Source: Kordia antarctica
Lineage (GTDB): Bacteria; Bacteroidota; Bacteroidia; Flavobacteriales; Flavobacteriaceae
Length of the DNA stretch: 64,000 nt
Assembly: GCF_009901525.1 (NCBI RefSeq)
Contig: NZ_CP019288.1
Span: forward strand, 4,307,501-4,371,500
Reading direction: 5' to 3'
How positions within the stretch are numbered: the stretch's first letter is position 1; the number at the start of each line of letters is the position of its first letter. Made by a program: the position numbers and the translations under genes. The notes under the pieces are model-generated. The model searched no databases. It worked only from the letters and a program-made list of their open reading frames with translations, and was not told where the DNA came from. Shown in pieces: positions 26,403-34,835 of this stretch.

Positions 26403-27017
26403 ATGCAAATAGACATTCAAAAAATAAACAAAGAATTACAAGATAAAACGCCTAGCGAAATTATCTCATGGGCGTTACAGCAAGGAGAAAAAGCGGTGGT
26501 AACGACTAATTTTCGTCCGTATGAAGGCGTAATTTTACATGCCTGTACACGCGTAAAACCAAACATTGATATTATCTGGTGCGACACAGGATATAATACG
26601 CCAAATACATACGAGCATGCAGAAATTTTAACGAAACAATTATCCTTAAATATAGATTTATATGTGCCAAAACAAACTGCTGCTCACAGAGATATTGTAC
26701 TAGGAATTCCTGATGTAACTGATGAAAAACATCAACTATTTACACAGCAAGTAAAATTAGAACCATTTAAAAGAGCAATGGAATTTCATGCGCCAAAAAT
26801 TTGGTTTACGAATTTAAGAAAAGGGCAAACGGCTTTTAGAGACTCTATAGATATTGTATCAAAAGGACAAAATGGTGTTTTAAAAGTGAGTCCATTTTAT
26901 CATTGGTCAGATGCAGAATTAGATGACTATTTGGAAACATACAAAATTCCAAATGAATTCAACTATTTCGATCCAACAAAAGTATTAGAAAACAGAGAAT
27001 GTGGATTACATTCATAA
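26403..27017 (+). CDS. cysH: Adenylylsulfate/phosphoadenylylsulfate reductase
   Basis: A 204-residue PAPS-reductase-family protein. It shows DIIWCDTGYNTPNTYEHAE, the substrate-binding FTNLRKGQTAFRDS and the catalytic C-terminal ECGLHS. It lacks the Cys-Cys pair that binds the 4Fe-4S cluster in assimilatory APS reductases, so by motif it looks like the PAPS type. Yet no APS kinase gene (cysC) is in this locus and CysN has no CysC fusion. It reduces activated sulfate to sulfite using thioredoxin. It lies two bases after DUF2061 and 10 bases before cysD. Confidence 0.88.
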   Translation: MQIDIQKINKELQDKTPSEIISWALQQGEKAVVTTNFRPYEGVILHACTRVKPNIDIIWCDTGYNTPNTYEHAEILTKQLSLNIDLYVPKQTAAHRDIVLGIPDVTDEKHQLFTQQVKLEPFKRAMEFHAPKIWFTNLRKGQTAFRDSIDIVSKGQNGVLKVSPFYHWSDAELDDYLETYKIPNEFNYFDPTKVLENRECGLHS

Positions 27018-27027
27018 GATAAAAGAC

Positions 27028-27933
27028 ATGAGTACGAACGTATTACAAACAAATGTATTAGAAAGTGAAGCGATACATATTTTCAGAGAAGTCGTGGCGC
27101 AATTTGAAAAACCAGTCTTGTTATTTTCTGGAGGAAAAGATTCAATTACTTTGGTTAGATTGGCTCAAAAAGCATTCTTTCCAGCAAAAATTCCTTTTCC
27201 TTTATTACATATTGACACAGGACATAATTTTCAAGAAACGATTGATTTCCGTGATAAATTAGTTAAAAAACTAGGATTAAAATTAATTGTACGAAATGTG
27301 CAAGACAATATAGACGCTGGCAAAGTGCAAGAAGAAACTGGAAAATATGCAAGTCGAAATATGTTGCAAACGGAAACCTTGTTAGATGCAATTGAAGAAT
27401 TCGGGTTTGACGCGTGTATTGGTGGAGCCAGAAGAGATGAAGAAAAAGCAAGAGCGAAAGAACGAATCTTTTCGGTAAGAGATGATTTTGGTCAATGGGA
27501 TGAAAAAAACCAACGTCCAGAAGTATTTGATATGCTCAACGGAAAAATTAATTTAGGACAAAACGTACGCGTATTTCCAATATCGAATTGGACAGAATTA
27601 GATGTGTGGAGTTATATTCAAAGAGAAAACATAGAAATTCCATCGATTTATTTTGCGCATACCAGAGCTACCTTTTTAAGAGACGGATTTATTTGGTCAG
27701 CAAATGATGAGGTAGTTTATCGAGAAGAAGATGAAGAAACAGAAGAACGCGTCATTCGGTTTAGAACAGTTGGCGATATGAGTTGTACCGCGGCAGTATT
27801 ATCTAATGCATACGATATTACTTCGGTAGTGCAAGAAATAAGACAATCGACTATTTCCGAACGTGGCGCACGAATAGATGATAAACGCTCGGAAGCCGCT
27901 ATGGAAAAAAGAAAACAACAAGGATATTTTTAA
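27028..27933 (+). CDS. cysD: Sulfate adenylyltransferase subunit 2
   Basis: I start at the ATG at 27028 (MSTNVLQTNVL); an in-frame GTG nine codons upstream would overlap cysH. The 301-residue protein has the PP-loop LLFSGGKDSITLVRLAQKAF, the ACIGGARRDEEKARAKERIF block, and the conserved C-terminus ERGARIDDKRSEAAMEKRK. With CysN it forms APS from sulfate and ATP, driven by GTP hydrolysis. It lies between cysH and cysN in the operon. Confidence 0.96.
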   Translation: MSTNVLQTNVLESEAIHIFREVVAQFEKPVLLFSGGKDSITLVRLAQKAFFPAKIPFPLLHIDTGHNFQETIDFRDKLVKKLGLKLIVRNVQDNIDAGKVQEETGKYASRNMLQTETLLDAIEEFGFDACIGGARRDEEKARAKERIFSVRDDFGQWDEKNQRPEVFDMLNGKINLGQNVRVFPISNWTELDVWSYIQRENIEIPSIYFAHTRATFLRDGFIWSANDEVVYREEDEETEERVIRFRTVGDMSCTAAVLSNAYDITSVVQEIRQSTISERGARIDDKRSEAAMEKRKQQGYF

Positions 27934-28008
27934 AATTTTCTTTAGTATAAAAAACAAAAAAGCTAATGCCTAAAACCCAAAAGCTAACAGCCAAAAGCTA
28001 AACAAAAA

Positions 28009-29256
28009 ATGGACGTACTAAAAGTAGCAACCGCAGGAAGTGTTGATGATGGAAAAAGCACCTTAATTGGTAGAATTCTGTACGATACAAAATCATTGAC
28101 GGATGACAAACTAGAAGCTATTGAGCGAAATAGCAAACAAAAAGGATTTGATTACCTAGATTTTTCTATGGCAACTGACGGATTGGTCGCAGAAAGAGAA
28201 CAAGGAATTACGATAGATGTTGCACACATTTATTTCTCCACAGCAAACAGAAGTTACATCATAGCAGACACACCTGGACATGTAGAATATACCAGAAATA
28301 TGGTTACTGGCGCATCAACCTCGCAAGTAGCAATCATTCTAATTGACGCAAGAAAAGGTGTTATAGAACAAACTTCGCGTCACTTTTATATCAACAATTT
28401 ATTGCGTGTAAAAGACATTGTAATTGCAGTAAATAAAATGGACTTGGTTGATTTTTCTGAAGAAAGATACAACGCTTTACAAGAAGAAATTCAAGCATTA
28501 ATTTCAAAAACTACCTATAAAGAACAAAACATTACATGTATTCCAGTAAGTGCTTTGCAAGGAGATAATGTGGTTGACAAATCTAAAAATATGTCTTGGT
28601 ATACTGGGAAAACACTCATTGAACATTTAGAACAAATAAATGCGCAAGATGTGTACGAAGAAGCACAAACACGTTTTCCTGTGCAAACTGTCATCAGACC
28701 AAAAACAGAAGATTACCATGATTTTAGAGGTTATGCTGGGAAATTGTACGGAGGCGATATTTCGGTTGGAGATGAAGTTATCATATTACCATCAGAAACC
28801 AAATCGAAAGTAAAGGAAATCTATTTCTATACTGAAAAATTTGAAAAAGCTGAAAGAGGAAGTTCCATTACACTAACGTTAGAAGATGATGTAAATGTAA
28901 GTAGAGGTGACATGATTGTAAAAGCTTCTGAAAAACCAACGGTTGAAAAAGAATTACAAGCTACCATTTGTTGGATGGACAAAAAACCATTAACAGCCGC
29001 TTCAAAATATAGTTTGCAACACGGCGTACACAATGTGTTGGCAAAAATAGTAGATGTAGAGACTATTGAAGAAACTAATTTTTCAGGAGAAAAAAGAGCA
29101 ATATCACAGCTTCAACTCAACGAAATTGGAAACATTCAGCTTAAGCTAAGCAAACCATTATTCTTTGATAGTTATCAAAAAAATAAACACAACGGCGGAT
29201 TCATACTGATCGATTTACAAACCAATACAACTGCTGGCGTTGGATTTATAAACTAA
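28009..29256 (+). CDS. cysN: Sulfate adenylyltransferase subunit 1 (GTPase)
   Basis: The 415-residue EF-Tu-like GTPase has the P-loop GSVDDGKSTLIGRILYDT, the switch II DTPGHVEYTRNM and the guanine-specificity NKMDLVD, followed by two beta-barrel domains. It powers APS synthesis by CysD. There is no C-terminal APS kinase domain. The 75-base gap after cysD contains CAAAAGCTAA-like short direct repeats. The next reading frame is the Cys-rich leader ORF before the sulfite reductase gene. Confidence 0.95.
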   Translation: MDVLKVATAGSVDDGKSTLIGRILYDTKSLTDDKLEAIERNSKQKGFDYLDFSMATDGLVAEREQGITIDVAHIYFSTANRSYIIADTPGHVEYTRNMVTGASTSQVAIILIDARKGVIEQTSRHFYINNLLRVKDIVIAVNKMDLVDFSEERYNALQEEIQALISKTTYKEQNITCIPVSALQGDNVVDKSKNMSWYTGKTLIEHLEQINAQDVYEEAQTRFPVQTVIRPKTEDYHDFRGYAGKLYGGDISVGDEVIILPSETKSKVKEIYFYTEKFEKAERGSSITLTLEDDVNVSRGDMIVKASEKPTVEKELQATICWMDKKPLTAASKYSLQHGVHNVLAKIVDVETIEETNFSGEKRAISQLQLNEIGNIQLKLSKPLFFDSYQKNKHNGGFILIDLQTNTTAGVGFIN

Positions 29257-29318
29257 TAAAATTTAACCAAAATAAACGATTACTAATTAAGAATTACTTT
29301 TAATCAAATACTAAAAAA

Positions 29319-29387
29319 ATGAATTCGAATATGAAAAACATGTCGATATGTTGCCAGTGCATCTTTCCAAAAACAAAAGGAACATGA
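29319..29387 (+). CDS. Cys/Met-rich leader peptide 3 (attenuator ORF)
   Basis: A 22-codon ORF reading MNSNMKNMSICCQCIFPK and on to GT. Three Cys occur in four codons (CCQC, codons 11-14), just after three Met codons. It lies 27 bases before a 14-bp terminator and upstream of the sulfite reductase gene. CAAAAGGA at 29374-29381, in the last codons, repeats the terminator 3' arm and can pair with TCCTTTTG of the 5' arm. A ribosome stalled at the Cys codons would expose it and allow antitermination. No exact promoter box precedes it, so the leader may be on the cysN transcript. Confidence 0.65.
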   Translation: MNSNMKNMSICCQCIFPKTKGT

Positions 29388-29414
29388 AGTAAAAATAGTA
29401 TCTATATTTTTAAT

Positions 29415-29452
29415 AAAAGTCCTTTTGAAACATAACTCAAAAGGACTTTTTT
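29415..29452 (+). terminator. Attenuator terminator 3
   Basis: AAAAGTCCTTTTGA at 29415-29428 pairs over 14 bases with TCAAAAGGACTTTT at 29437-29450, with T through 29452. It lies 20 bases before the sulfite reductase ATG. Its 5' arm can pair instead with CAAAAGGA in the leader ORF. Confidence 0.88.
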
Positions 29453-29472
29453 AATACTTGAAAACCAAACAA

Positions 29473-31566
29473 ATGCAAAGCTTTAGAACAGAAATAGAAA
29501 ACCCGATTGTTGAAAAAGACATTCTCGAATTAGAACAAAAAATCCGTGAATTCAAAGAAGGGAAAGTAGACGAAGAAAAATTCAGAAGCCTACGATTGGC
29601 GCGCGGTGTTTACGGACAACGGCAACATGGCGTACAAATGATTCGCATAAAACTTCCGTACGGAAAAGTTTCAAGTGCGCAGTTGCATAGAATTGCAGAT
29701 GTGTCTGACGAATATTCCAGAGGCAGACTTCATATTACAACACGACAAGACATTCAAATTCATCATGTAAGTCTAGATCGCACACCAGAACTTTGGGCAC
29801 AACTCGAAAAAGATGATATTACATTGCGAGAAGCCTGCGGAAATACCGTAAGAAATGTTACCGCAAGTGAAACCGCAGGAATTGACGTTGATGAACCTTT
29901 TGATGTTTCTGCGTATGCAGATGCAACTTTCAAATTCTTTTTGAGAAATCCGATCTCCCAAGAAATGGGAAGAAAGTTTAAAATTTCCTTTTCAGGAACT
30001 GACGCAGATACGGCTTTGGCATTCATTCACGATTTGGGTTTCATTGCTAAAATTCAAGATGGAGTTCGTGGTTTCAAAGTACTATTAGGCGGCGGATTGG
30101 GTTCGCAACCAAGACATGCAGATGTATTATATGAATTTTTGGAAACAGAAAAAATCATTCCGCTGATAGAAAGTGTTTTACGCGTATTCGATCGCTATGG
30201 AGAACGTGCTAAAAGAGGAAAAGCACGCATGAAATTTTTAGTGAAAGATGTCGGATTAGAAGCGTTTACAGAACTAATTGAAGTAGAACAAAAAGCATTA
30301 TCAAATACCAAAGTAGTAATTGAAACCATTGCATTTGAAGTCGCACCAAAATTTCAAACAGATTCCGTTGAAACCATCGTGCTTGAAGATGAAACTGCTT
30401 ACCAAGCATGGAAAGTAACAAATGTTATTCAACAGAAACAAAAAGGATTATTTGCGATCGGAATTCGAGTGCCTTTAGGAGATTTTTATACTGATAAAGC
30501 TCGATTACTTGCAGATTTAATCAAAAAATACGCAGCAGACGAATTGCGATTTACGTTGCGTCAAAACATACTTATTCGTCATGTTAGAGAAGCATTGCTG
30601 CCTTTCTTCTATCAAGAATTAAAAAAACTAGGATTTGCACAAACTGGTTACAATAAACTAGTAGATATCACAGCGTGTCCAGGAACAGATACGTGCAATT
30701 TAGGAATTTCTAGTAGTACAGGAATTGCAAGAGAATTGGAGAAAGTAATTGCGGCAGAATATCAAGAATTCATCACCACAAAAGACATTACCATTAAAAT
30801 AAGTGGTTGTATGAATGCCTGCGGACAACATAATATGGCGGAAATAGGTTTTCAAGGAATGACTATAAATTCAGGAAAATTAGTTGCGCCAGCTTTGCAA
30901 GTACTTTTAGGCGGCGGAACATTAGGAAATGGACAAGGTCGTTTTTCAGATAAAGTATTAAAAATACCTAGCAAGCGTGGACCTGAAGCATTGCGTCAAA
31001 TTTTAAATGATTTTAAAGCAAATGAACAACAAAATGAATCTTTTTTAGCGTATTACGAACGGCAAGGAAAAGCCTATTTCTATACATTGTTGAAAGCATT
31101 ATCAGATAGTTCGGAACTTACAGAAGATGATTTTATCGATTGGGGAAATGAAAAACCATACGTAAAAGCAGTTGGTATTGGAGAATGTGCTGGCGTTGTC
31201 ATCGATTTAATAGAAACATTACTATTAGAAAGTCAAGAAAAAATAGAAAATGCGTCGGCTGCATTCGCCAATGAATCCTACAGTGATAGTATTTATCATG
31301 CGTATGCTGCCATTTTAAATTCGGCGAAAGCCTTATTACTTTCGGTAGCTCAAAAAACAAATTCGCATGCAACTATTATCAATCAATTTGATGAAGTGTT
31401 TGTGGAAACTAAAAAAATAGTATTGCCAGATTCGTTTGCAACATTCATATATCAAATCCAAAAAAATGAACCTACTAAAGCCTTTGCCAAAAGTTATTTG
31501 GTAGATGCAAACTGGTTTTTACAACAACTAAAAACGTACAGAAAGGAGGAATTGACACATGCATAA
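29473..31566 (+). CDS. Sulfite reductase (siroheme, 4Fe-4S) with C-terminal HEPN domain
   Basis: I use the ATG at 29473 (MQSFRTEIEN); an in-frame TTG five codons upstream is less likely. The first ~530 of 697 residues contain two nitrite/sulfite reductase repeats, with cluster ligands in DITACPGTDTCNLG and SGCMNACGQHNM. Residues about 545-697 form an added helical domain resembling HEPN. This fusion occurs in flavobacterial sulfite reductases, and its role is unknown. The enzyme reduces sulfite to sulfide for MetY/MetZ and cysteine synthase. Siroheme genes and a ferredoxin-NADP reductase follow. Its start is just beyond a Cys-codon attenuator. Confidence 0.9.
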   Translation: MQSFRTEIENPIVEKDILELEQKIREFKEGKVDEEKFRSLRLARGVYGQRQHGVQMIRIKLPYGKVSSAQLHRIADVSDEYSRGRLHITTRQDIQIHHVSLDRTPELWAQLEKDDITLREACGNTVRNVTASETAGIDVDEPFDVSAYADATFKFFLRNPISQEMGRKFKISFSGTDADTALAFIHDLGFIAKIQDGVRGFKVLLGGGLGSQPRHADVLYEFLETEKIIPLIESVLRVFDRYGERAKRGKARMKFLVKDVGLEAFTELIEVEQKALSNTKVVIETIAFEVAPKFQTDSVETIVLEDETAYQAWKVTNVIQQKQKGLFAIGIRVPLGDFYTDKARLLADLIKKYAADELRFTLRQNILIRHVREALLPFFYQELKKLGFAQTGYNKLVDITACPGTDTCNLGISSSTGIARELEKVIAAEYQEFITTKDITIKISGCMNACGQHNMAEIGFQGMTINSGKLVAPALQVLLGGGTLGNGQGRFSDKVLKIPSKRGPEALRQILNDFKANEQQNESFLAYYERQGKAYFYTLLKALSDSSELTEDDFIDWGNEKPYVKAVGIGECAGVVIDLIETLLLESQEKIENASAAFANESYSDSIYHAYAAILNSAKALLLSVAQKTNSHATIINQFDEVFVETKKIVLPDSFATFIYQIQKNEPTKAFAKSYLVDANWFLQQLKTYRKEELTHA

Positions 31567-32335
31567 TCCAAAATTAACAGTTTTAGGCGCAGGACCAGGC
31601 GATCCTGAACTCATTACACTAAAAGGTGTAAAAGTATTACAAGTCGCAAATGTGGTTTTATACGATGCTTTGGTAAACAGAGAATTGCTTGTACATGCGC
31701 CTAATGCAACGCACATTTTTGTAGGTAAACGCAAAGGATTTCATAAATATACACAAGATGAAATCAATACACTTATTGTAGAGAATGCAACTAATTACGG
31801 ACATGTAGTTCGTTTAAAAGGTGGCGATCCATTCATTTTTGGTCGTGGAGCAGAAGAAATCCAATATGCAAAACAACACGGGTTAGAAACGGCAATAGTA
31901 TCTGGAATTACCTCTGCAATTGCGGTTCCTGCACACGTAGGAATTCCGTTGACAAAACGTGGAATTTCTGAAAGTTTTTGGGTAATTACAGGAACAACTT
32001 CTGAGCGAAAACTTTCGTTAGATGTGACGCTGGCAGCACAATCTACAGCAACGGTTGTCATTTTGATGGGCATGAGTAAACTCTCTGAAATCGTAACGCT
32101 TTTCAAATTAGAAGGAAAACATAAAACTCCTGTCGGAATCATTCAGAACGGAACAACAACCCATGAAAAATCAGTTTTTGGAACGGTAGATTCTATTATT
32201 GAAAAAGTAAAAGCGAACAATATTGCAACTCCCGCAATCATTGTAATTGGAGAAGTTGTGAATGAAGCTTCGGCGCAACTAAATGAATATCAAAACATTA
32301 ATAAAAGTCCTTTACCTCTTAGAGAAGTTATATAA
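31559..32335 (+). CDS. cobA: Uroporphyrinogen-III C-methyltransferase
   Basis: The 258-residue SUMT-family protein has VLGAGPGDPELITLKGVKVL and VVRLKGGDPFIFGRGAEE, both diagnostic for SAM-dependent methylation of uroporphyrinogen III to precorrin-2. Its start overlaps the sulfite reductase stop by eight bases. It is preceded by GGAGG seven bases before ATG, a strong Shine-Dalgarno sequence that is unusual in this phylum. Here it makes siroheme precursor for the preceding sulfite reductase. Confidence 0.94.
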   Translation: MHNPKLTVLGAGPGDPELITLKGVKVLQVANVVLYDALVNRELLVHAPNATHIFVGKRKGFHKYTQDEINTLIVENATNYGHVVRLKGGDPFIFGRGAEEIQYAKQHGLETAIVSGITSAIAVPAHVGIPLTKRGISESFWVITGTTSERKLSLDVTLAAQSTATVVILMGMSKLSEIVTLFKLEGKHKTPVGIIQNGTTTHEKSVFGTVDSIIEKVKANNIATPAIIVIGEVVNEASAQLNEYQNINKSPLPLREVI

Positions 32336-32339
32336 CCGT

Positions 32340-32924
32340 ATGGAAAAGAATGAATTATATCCAATATTTTTAAAAGTGCATCAACTCAATGTCTTAATTG
32401 TCGGAGGTGGAAATGTAGGTTTAGAAAAGTTAAGCTTTTTACTCAAATCGAGTCCAAATGCAAACGTATCATTAGTAGCACCTTTTATAAGAGAAGAAAT
32501 CAGAACATTAGCAATTGCGCACAAAACCGTAACACTGATAGAAGAAGTATATGTCAAAGATCATTTAGATGAAAAACATATGGTAATTGCGGCTACAGAT
32601 GATCAGCTCGTAAACTTGAACATATTTTTAGAAGCAAAGCGACGAAATCTTTTGGTAAACTTGGCAGATCAACCAGAATACTGCGATTTCTATTTAGGCG
32701 GAATTGTAACGAAAGGAAATGTAAAAATTGCAATTTCTACCAATGGAAAATCACCAACCACGGCAAAACGTTTGCGACAATTCTTTGAAGAAGTTATTCC
32801 AGAAAGTATCGATGAACTTGTTCAAAATTTACATACCTATCGGAAACGGTTAAAAGGCGATTTTGAAGAAAAAGTAGATACGTTAAATGAACTCACAGAA
32901 ACCTTGTTGAATGATAATTCATAA
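32340..32924 (+). CDS. Precorrin-2 dehydrogenase / sirohydrochlorin ferrochelatase
   Basis: I start at the ATG at 32340 (MEKNELYPIFLKVHQLNVLI), four bases after the SUMT stop; the longer frame from 32283 would overlap that gene. The 194-residue protein has the NAD motif VLIVGGGNVGLEKLSFLL and the CysG-N/Met8 block KGNVKIAISTNGKSPTTAKR. It oxidises precorrin-2 and inserts iron to give siroheme. With the SUMT gene it supplies the cofactor for the sulfite reductase encoded upstream. Confidence 0.92.
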   Translation: MEKNELYPIFLKVHQLNVLIVGGGNVGLEKLSFLLKSSPNANVSLVAPFIREEIRTLAIAHKTVTLIEEVYVKDHLDEKHMVIAATDDQLVNLNIFLEAKRRNLLVNLADQPEYCDFYLGGIVTKGNVKIAISTNGKSPTTAKRLRQFFEEVIPESIDELVQNLHTYRKRLKGDFEEKVDTLNELTETLLNDNS

Positions 32925-32976
32925 TAGAAATACAAATCAACGAATCAACAAATCAACGAACAAACAAACATCAAAA

Positions 32977-34032
32977 ATGATACAAACAGACATACTAATT
33001 GTCGGCGCAGGACCAACAGGGCTTTTTACAGTTTTTGAAGCAGGATTATTAAAACTAAAAACACACTTAATAGATGCGTTGCCACAGCCAGGCGGACAAT
33101 GTTCAGAAATATATCCTAAGAAGCCAATCTATGATATTCCTGGGTTTCCTGAGATCTTAGCAGGCGATTTAGTAAAAAATTTAGTAAAGCAAATTGCACC
33201 TTTTGAACCCGGATTTACCTTAGGAGAACGCGCAGAAACGTTAGAACGTTTAGAAGATGATACGTTTGTTGTAACCACAAATAAAGGAACAAAACATGCC
33301 GCGCCAATAGTTGTGATTGCTGGCGGATTGGGTTCTTTTGAGCCAAGAAAACCACCAATTAAAGGAATTGAAAACTATGAAGATAAAGGTGTTGAATATA
33401 TTATTCGCGATCCTGAAATCTATCGAAATAAAAAAGTAGTCATTGCTGGCGGCGGCGATTCTGCATTGGATTGGGTTATTTTTTTAGCGAATGTTGCCTC
33501 AGAAATAACACTAGTACATCGAAGAAATGAATTTCGTGGCGCGTTAGATTCTGTAGAAAAAGTACAAGAGTTGAAAAATCTTGGAAAAGTCAATCTCATA
33601 ACACCTGCAGAAATCACAGAATTGCATGGAGAAGGGCAACTTTCAGGTGTAACGATCACTAAAAAAGGAGAAGAGTCAATTCTGTTGGAAGTAGATCATT
33701 TCATTCCATTATTTGGACTCTCTCCAAAACTCGGTCCAATAGGAAATTGGGGATTAGAAATTGAAAAAAACGCAATTAAGGTAGACAATTCATACGATTA
33801 TCAAACCAATATTCCGGGCGTATATGCTATTGGCGATGTAAACACATATAAAGGAAAATTAAAACTCATTTTATCAGGGTTCCATGAAGCTGCGATTATG
33901 TGTCAAAGTGCGTATCAACGAATCAATCCGGGGAAAAAATATGTAATGAAGTATACAACAGTTTCAGGTGTAGAAGGATTTGACGGATCTAAAAAAGAAG
34001 CTAAAAAAGAAATTGTACAGACTATCTATTAA
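32977..34032 (+). CDS. Ferredoxin--NADP reductase, thioredoxin-reductase-like type
   Basis: The ATG at 32977 (MIQTDILIVGAGPTGLFTVF) gives 351 residues; the frame upstream to 32911 is AC-rich leader sequence. It has the FAD motif GAGPTGLFTVFEAG, the NADPH motif VIAGGGDSALDW and the C-terminal FAD contact GVYAIGDVN. It lacks a redox CxxC, which separates it from thioredoxin reductases and matches YumC-type ferredoxin/flavodoxin reductases. Placement after the siroheme genes makes it the likely electron supplier to sulfite reductase. Confidence 0.88.
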   Translation: MIQTDILIVGAGPTGLFTVFEAGLLKLKTHLIDALPQPGGQCSEIYPKKPIYDIPGFPEILAGDLVKNLVKQIAPFEPGFTLGERAETLERLEDDTFVVTTNKGTKHAAPIVVIAGGLGSFEPRKPPIKGIENYEDKGVEYIIRDPEIYRNKKVVIAGGGDSALDWVIFLANVASEITLVHRRNEFRGALDSVEKVQELKNLGKVNLITPAEITELHGEGQLSGVTITKKGEESILLEVDHFIPLFGLSPKLGPIGNWGLEIEKNAIKVDNSYDYQTNIPGVYAIGDVNTYKGKLKLILSGFHEAAIMCQSAYQRINPGKKYVMKYTTVSGVEGFDGSKKEAKKEIVQTIY

Positions 34033-34119
34033 TTAGATTTTGTTTGAGAGGAAAGTAAGTTTAGTTAAAGCGTTTACACTGAGTGACATGTTCATCTATG
34101 TCTAAATGTTTCACACTGA

Positions 34120-34157
34120 ACGCTTGCATTGAGCGGAGTCGAGACCAAGCCGAAGTG
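34120..34157. repeat. Dispersed palindrome unit (ttgagcgNagtcgaa family)
   Basis: CGCTTGCATTGAGCGGAGTC continues into GAGACC and CCGAAGTG. The same core is at 38789, 41571, 44823, 45041, 46132, 49944 and 54622. It lies between the reductase gene and the lanthipeptide-like gene. Confidence 0.6.
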
Positions 34158-34237
34158 TTAAATGTGGTATTCCCGTAATTCATTTTTAAGAATAAGTGGT
34201 ATCTTAACAAGATTATTAATCAATAATTTACCAAATT

Positions 34238-34480
34238 ATGAAAAAAAAGAATTTAAAAAGTTTAGCATTAAACAGAAAAACAATCTCCAATCTTGATGCA
34301 ACAATGAACACTGGTGGAATCGCAATCTCTGAAATGCAATGTCCATTAACAATCGTGGATATTAATGGTGGAAACCTCTGCCTTCGATCAGTTAAATGTG
34401 AGCTAACAGGGAATTGCGTAAGTGTTCGTATAGCATGTATCACTCAAACAGAATTCCCAACGTGTAGAGATTGTGCATAA
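34238..34480 (+). CDS. Lanthipeptide-like precursor peptide (orphan)
   Basis: An 80-residue peptide with leader MKKKNLKSLALNRKTISNLD and a Gly-Gly at about 26-27, followed by a core with seven Cys and many Ser/Thr (CPLT, LCLRSVKCE, GNCVSVRIACIT, FPTCRDCA). The LKSLxLNKxxIS leader is the recognition signature of Bacteroidetes class I lanthipeptide or GG-type natural-product precursors. No LanB/LanC, transporter or protease gene is in the window, so modification, if it happens, is in trans. It has its own terminator. Confidence 0.8.
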   Translation: MKKKNLKSLALNRKTISNLDATMNTGGIAISEMQCPLTIVDINGGNLCLRSVKCELTGNCVSVRIACITQTEFPTCRDCA

Positions 34481-34502
34481 TAATCATTAATTGTAACAAT
34501 AC

Positions 34503-34527
34503 AAGCGAACTTCGGTTCGCTTTTTTT
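34503..34527 (+). terminator. Terminator of the precursor peptide gene
   Basis: AAGCGAAC (34503-34510), loop TTCG and GTTCGCTT (34515-34522) are followed by T to 34527, a textbook hairpin. Confidence 0.92.
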
Positions 34528-34835
34528 ATGCCTAATTGGATTTATTCAAGCATTTTCCTCTCTAAAATTTATACATAAAAACACGTTTTAAACTACATAA
34601 TAACGAGCCGTATCAAATAATAATTGTTCTAAAATTATTATCATTTGATTTACGAAAAGTCGTAAATGCTTATGTGTATAGGTGTGAAAATAAAACTACA
34701 ACAAGAAAAGACGGCTTTGATTTCGACGAAATGATAAAAAAACACGTTGAAATACACTAAATGGACGTTGGTTGAAATGATATATTTTTTACATTTCATG
34801 GTAGGAATAATCCTAAAAATCAAAACCCCCAAGTT
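34528..34835. other. Gene-free stretch upstream of the T9SS cargo gene
   Basis: About 308 bases with no convincing gene. The only structure seen is an AT-rich hairpin, TCAAATAATAAT with ATTATTATCATTTGA, at about 34614-34650. A 22-codon ORF beginning MLMCIGVKIK lies near 34669 and has no supporting feature. Confidence 0.5.

Noticed and set aside
34669-34738. 22-codon ORF MLMCIGVKIK... before the T9SS cargo gene
   Set aside because: One Cys only, no terminator after it and no link to the downstream gene. It does not meet the pattern of the other leader ORFs.
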